Assembly (NCBI RefSeq): GCF_049059935.1
Contig: NZ_JBMGQR010000054.1
Coordinates: forward strand, 1-31,710
DNA: 31,710 nucleotides
Direction of reading: 5' to 3'
Source of the DNA: JAURVT01 sp049059935
GTDB lineage: Bacteria; Actinomycetota; Actinomycetes; Propionibacteriales; Nocardioidaceae
The notes beneath the pieces were generated by a model. It made no database searches and was not told the origin of the DNA. It saw only the letters and a program-made list of their open reading frames with translations. Of the stretch, positions 29,841 to 31,710 are shown piece by piece (the first letter of the stretch is position 1; each line of letters starts with the position of its first letter). The position numbers and the translations under genes are program-made.

Positions 29841-31028
29841 GTGGGACACCAGGAACGTGCCGCGGCGAGCGCAGCGGTGCTCGCCGACCGGGCGGCGACG
29901 ACCCGCCTGCTGCTGCAGGCCGTCCAGGACGAGATCCCGACCTACCGCGACCTCCCGGAGGTCCAGCTGCGCGAGGCCGGCGCCATCGTCGACTGGGCCA
30001 CCCAGCGGCTGCTCGGCCTGTGGGTCGCCGGGGGCCGGCTCGAGGAGCCCGACCTGCGACGCATGCACGGCATCGGCGTCGCCCGCGCGACGGACGGGCG
30101 CCCGCTGCTCGACGTCCTGCGGGCGTACCGCGTCGCCTCGACGGCGGCCGCCGACCTCGTCCTGGAGCACGCCGACCGGGTCGACACCCACGACGTCGTG
30201 GCGCTGAGCCGCCTGCTGCTCGCCAGCCTGGACAGCATGACCCAGGCCCTGCTGGAGGGCTACACCCTGGCCACCGAGCGGCTGCGTCACGACCGCGAGC
30301 ACGTCCTCGACGGCCTGGTCGCCGACCTGCTCTCGGGCCGGCAGACCACGGCCGCGACCCTGGCCGACCGCACCCGCCGGCTCGGGATCACCGTGCCCGA
30401 CCCCCTCACGCTGGTCGTCGTGGTCACCGCGGACGGTGCCGCCCCCACCGCCGGCGAGGTGGCCGACCTCGCGCACGTCGTCGCCCGGCCGCACGGGACG
30501 GGCGCTGACGCCGAGGTCACGCAGGACCCCCTGCACGGGACCGCCGGCGGCACCGGGGTCGTCCTGGCCGCCGGCGCGTCCGACCTGGAGGCCGAGCTGA
30601 CGTTCCGGCGCTGGCGTGCCTGCGTCGTGGACGACCTCACGCCCCAGACGCTGCCGCGTGCGTTCGACCTCGCCGCGTCGGCCGTGCTCCACGCGCCGGC
30701 CGAGGCGCTCTCGACGACCCCGGTGCTCGGTCGGGCCGACGCGCTCGCGATCGCCCACCTGCGTGGTCGACCCGCCGTCGACCCCCTCGAGATCGTGCAG
30801 GCCGTCCTCGGCCCGGTGCTGGCACCGGCCCAGGCGCACGTGCTCGAGGGGCTCGAGGCCCACACCCGGCACGGCACGTCCACGCAGGCCGCCCAGGCGC
30901 TCGGGCTGCACCCCCAGACCATGCGCCACCGGCTCCGCCGCCTCGCCGCCCTCACCGGCCGCGACCTGGACCACCCGTGGGACCGGCTGCTGCTCCACAC
31001 CGCCCACACGATCCGGCGCCTTCCCTAG
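29841..31028 (+). CDS. PucR/CdaR family transcriptional regulator
   Basis: A 395-residue regulator with the PucR-type C-terminal helix-turn-helix (about 335-393: LEAHTRHGTSTQAAQALGLH then PQTMRHRLRRLAALTGRDL), a central GGDEF-like CdaR region (about 190-280) and an all-helical N-terminus (about 1-160). Such proteins usually activate catabolic or metabolic genes in response to small molecules. The GTG at 29841 has AGGAGG 4 nt upstream. It is divergent from the FAD dehydrogenase gene and shares with it an inverted repeat, which suggests it controls both that gene and itself. It converges on dnaB with 16 nt between stops. Confidence 0.88.
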   Translation: MGHQERAAASAAVLADRAATTRLLLQAVQDEIPTYRDLPEVQLREAGAIVDWATQRLLGLWVAGGRLEEPDLRRMHGIGVARATDGRPLLDVLRAYRVASTAAADLVLEHADRVDTHDVVALSRLLLASLDSMTQALLEGYTLATERLRHDREHVLDGLVADLLSGRQTTAATLADRTRRLGITVPDPLTLVVVVTADGAAPTAGEVADLAHVVARPHGTGADAEVTQDPLHGTAGGTGVVLAAGASDLEAELTFRRWRACVVDDLTPQTLPRAFDLAASAVLHAPAEALSTTPVLGRADALAIAHLRGRPAVDPLEIVQAVLGPVLAPAQAHVLEGLEAHTRHGTSTQAAQALGLHPQTMRHRLRRLAALTGRDLDHPWDRLLLHTAHTIRRLP

Positions 31029-31044
31029 ACGCCGGCGGCACCCG

Positions 31045-31710
31045 TCAGCCGAACTCCTTGGCCATGTCGGTGAAGCGGGAGTAGTGACCCTGGAAGGTCA
31101 CGGTGCAGGTGCCGGGCTGACCCGAGCGGTTCTTGGCCAGGATGAAGTCGGCCTCGCCGAGTCGCTCGGACTCGTCCTCGTACATGTCGGGGCGGTGCAG
31201 CAGCAGCACCATGTCGGCGTCCTGCTCGATCGAGCCCGACTCACGCAGGTCCGACAGCATCGGACGCTTGTCGGTGCGCTGCTCCGAACCACGGTTCAGC
31301 TGGCTGATCGCGATGATCGGGACCTCGAGCTCCTTGGCCAGCAGCTTGATCTGCCGGGAGAACTCCGAGACCTCCACCTGGCGGGACTCGACCTTGCGAC
31401 CCGACGTCATCAGCTGCAGGTAGTCCAGCACGATCAGCTTGAGGTCGTGGCGCTGCTTGAGCCGTCGCGCCTTGGCGCGGATCTCCATCATCGTCATGTT
31501 CGGCGAGTCGTCGATGAACAACGGCGCCTCGGACACCTCGCCCATCCGCCGGGCCAGCTTGGCCCACGCCTCGTCGTCGAGCTGGCCCGAGCGCATCTCG
31601 TGCAGCGACACCCGCGCCTCGGCGCTCAGCAGCCGCATCGTGATCTCGACGCGGCTCATCTCCAGGGAGAACACCGCCGCACACATGCCGTGCTTGATCG
31701 CCGCCGAGCG
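31045..31710 (-). CDS. dnaB: Replicative DNA helicase DnaB, C-terminal part (5' end beyond window)
   Basis: The 3' part of the replicative helicase, about 221 residues. The reading frame stays open to the window edge, so the start, the N-terminal domain and the Walker A loop lie outside. Visible RecA-fold motifs: FSLEMSR, the Walker B region LIVLDYLQLM, SQLNRGSEQRTDKRPMLSDL, SGSIEQDADMVLLLHR with the arginine finger, and AKNRSGQPGTCTVTFQGHYSRF. There is no intein in the visible part. The hexamer unwinds DNA at the replication fork. In actinobacteria dnaB often lies near rpsF-ssb-rpsR-rplI, which could be beyond the right edge. Confidence 0.95.
   Translation of the reverse strand, partial: RSAAIKHGMCAAVFSLEMSRVEITMRLLSAEARVSLHEMRSGQLDDEAWAKLARRMGEVSEAPLFIDDSPNMTMMEIRAKARRLKQRHDLKLIVLDYLQLMTSGRKVESRQVEVSEFSRQIKLLAKELEVPIIAISQLNRGSEQRTDKRPMLSDLRESGSIEQDADMVLLLHRPDMYEDESERLGEADFILAKNRSGQPGTCTVTFQGHYSRFTDMAKEFG

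Noticed and set aside
31045..31710. Intein in dnaB
   Set aside because: The visible helicase C-terminal motifs are continuous; any intein would have to lie in the part outside the window.
1..31710. Long open frames opposite or out of frame with the called genes
   Set aside because: They arise from the high GC content, have Arg/Pro/Ala-rich or low-complexity translations, and match no family.

Overview
The window is very GC-rich, coding-dense DNA with GTG/ATG starts, AGGAGG-type ribosome binding sites, many TANNNT -10 boxes placed for leaderless mRNAs, and typical actinobacterial families: a PucR regulator, an actinobacterial family-A polymerase, TIGR01777-type and LLM enzymes, and a sugar ABC system without its own ATPase. 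It is almost certainly chromosomal DNA of an actinobacterium. A Nocardioidaceae-like lineage is possible but only a guess. No tRNA, rRNA, CRISPR array or insertion sequence was found.

Layout. 0-3.6 kb (+): a membrane GGDEF-EAL protein, an AlaA-type aminotransferase and a DinB/DUF664 protein. 3.9-7.0 kb (+): a sugar ABC importer (Tat-type lipoprotein and two permeases). 7.2-9.3 kb: a divergent pair, a small cyclic-nucleotide-binding protein (-) and a membrane class III adenylate cyclase (+). 9.3-11.6 kb (-): a polar amino-acid ABC importer whose permease gene has clearly different codon use. 11.7-12.9 kb (+): an unrecognised small gene overlapping an SDR. 12.9-18.8 kb (-): a mycosporine-like amino acid (MAA, UV sunscreen) cluster in the order HAD-like, mysA, mysB, TauD-type dioxygenase, mysC, mysD. 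18.9-19.9 kb: divergent OhrR-type regulator (-) and OsmC peroxidase (+) around a palindromic operator. 20-24.4 kb (-): an SsuD-like LLM monooxygenase with a large FAD/NAD(P)-binding protein, a secreted protein and a GNAT. 24.5-28.1 kb (mostly +): family-A polymerase, a 45-residue antisense-overlapping gene, ABM monooxygenase, VOC protein and a TIGR01777 epimerase. 28.1-31.7 kb: a KstD-like FAD dehydrogenase (-) divergent from a PucR regulator (+), then the 3' part of dnaB (-).

The most interesting system is the MAA operon. MysA would turn sedoheptulose 7-phosphate into desmethyl-4-deoxygadusol, MysB methylates it to 4-deoxygadusol, MysC adds glycine, and the MysD ligase adds a second amino acid (shinorine/porphyra-334 type). 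Two unusual members are embedded: an intact Fe(II)/2-oxoglutarate TauD-family dioxygenase between mysB and mysC, overlapping mysC by 4 nt, which could tailor the product, and a HAD-fold protein that lacks both catalytic aspartates of motif I. The upstream gene, in the same direction, is an organic-peroxide-sensor-type OhrR, so sunscreen synthesis may be tied to oxidative stress.

A second structural feature is a family of about 100-120 bp intergenic repeats (three copies). Each contains a near-perfect 20-26 bp palindrome and a second hairpin, and each sits directly after a stop codon in the same orientation as the gene it follows.
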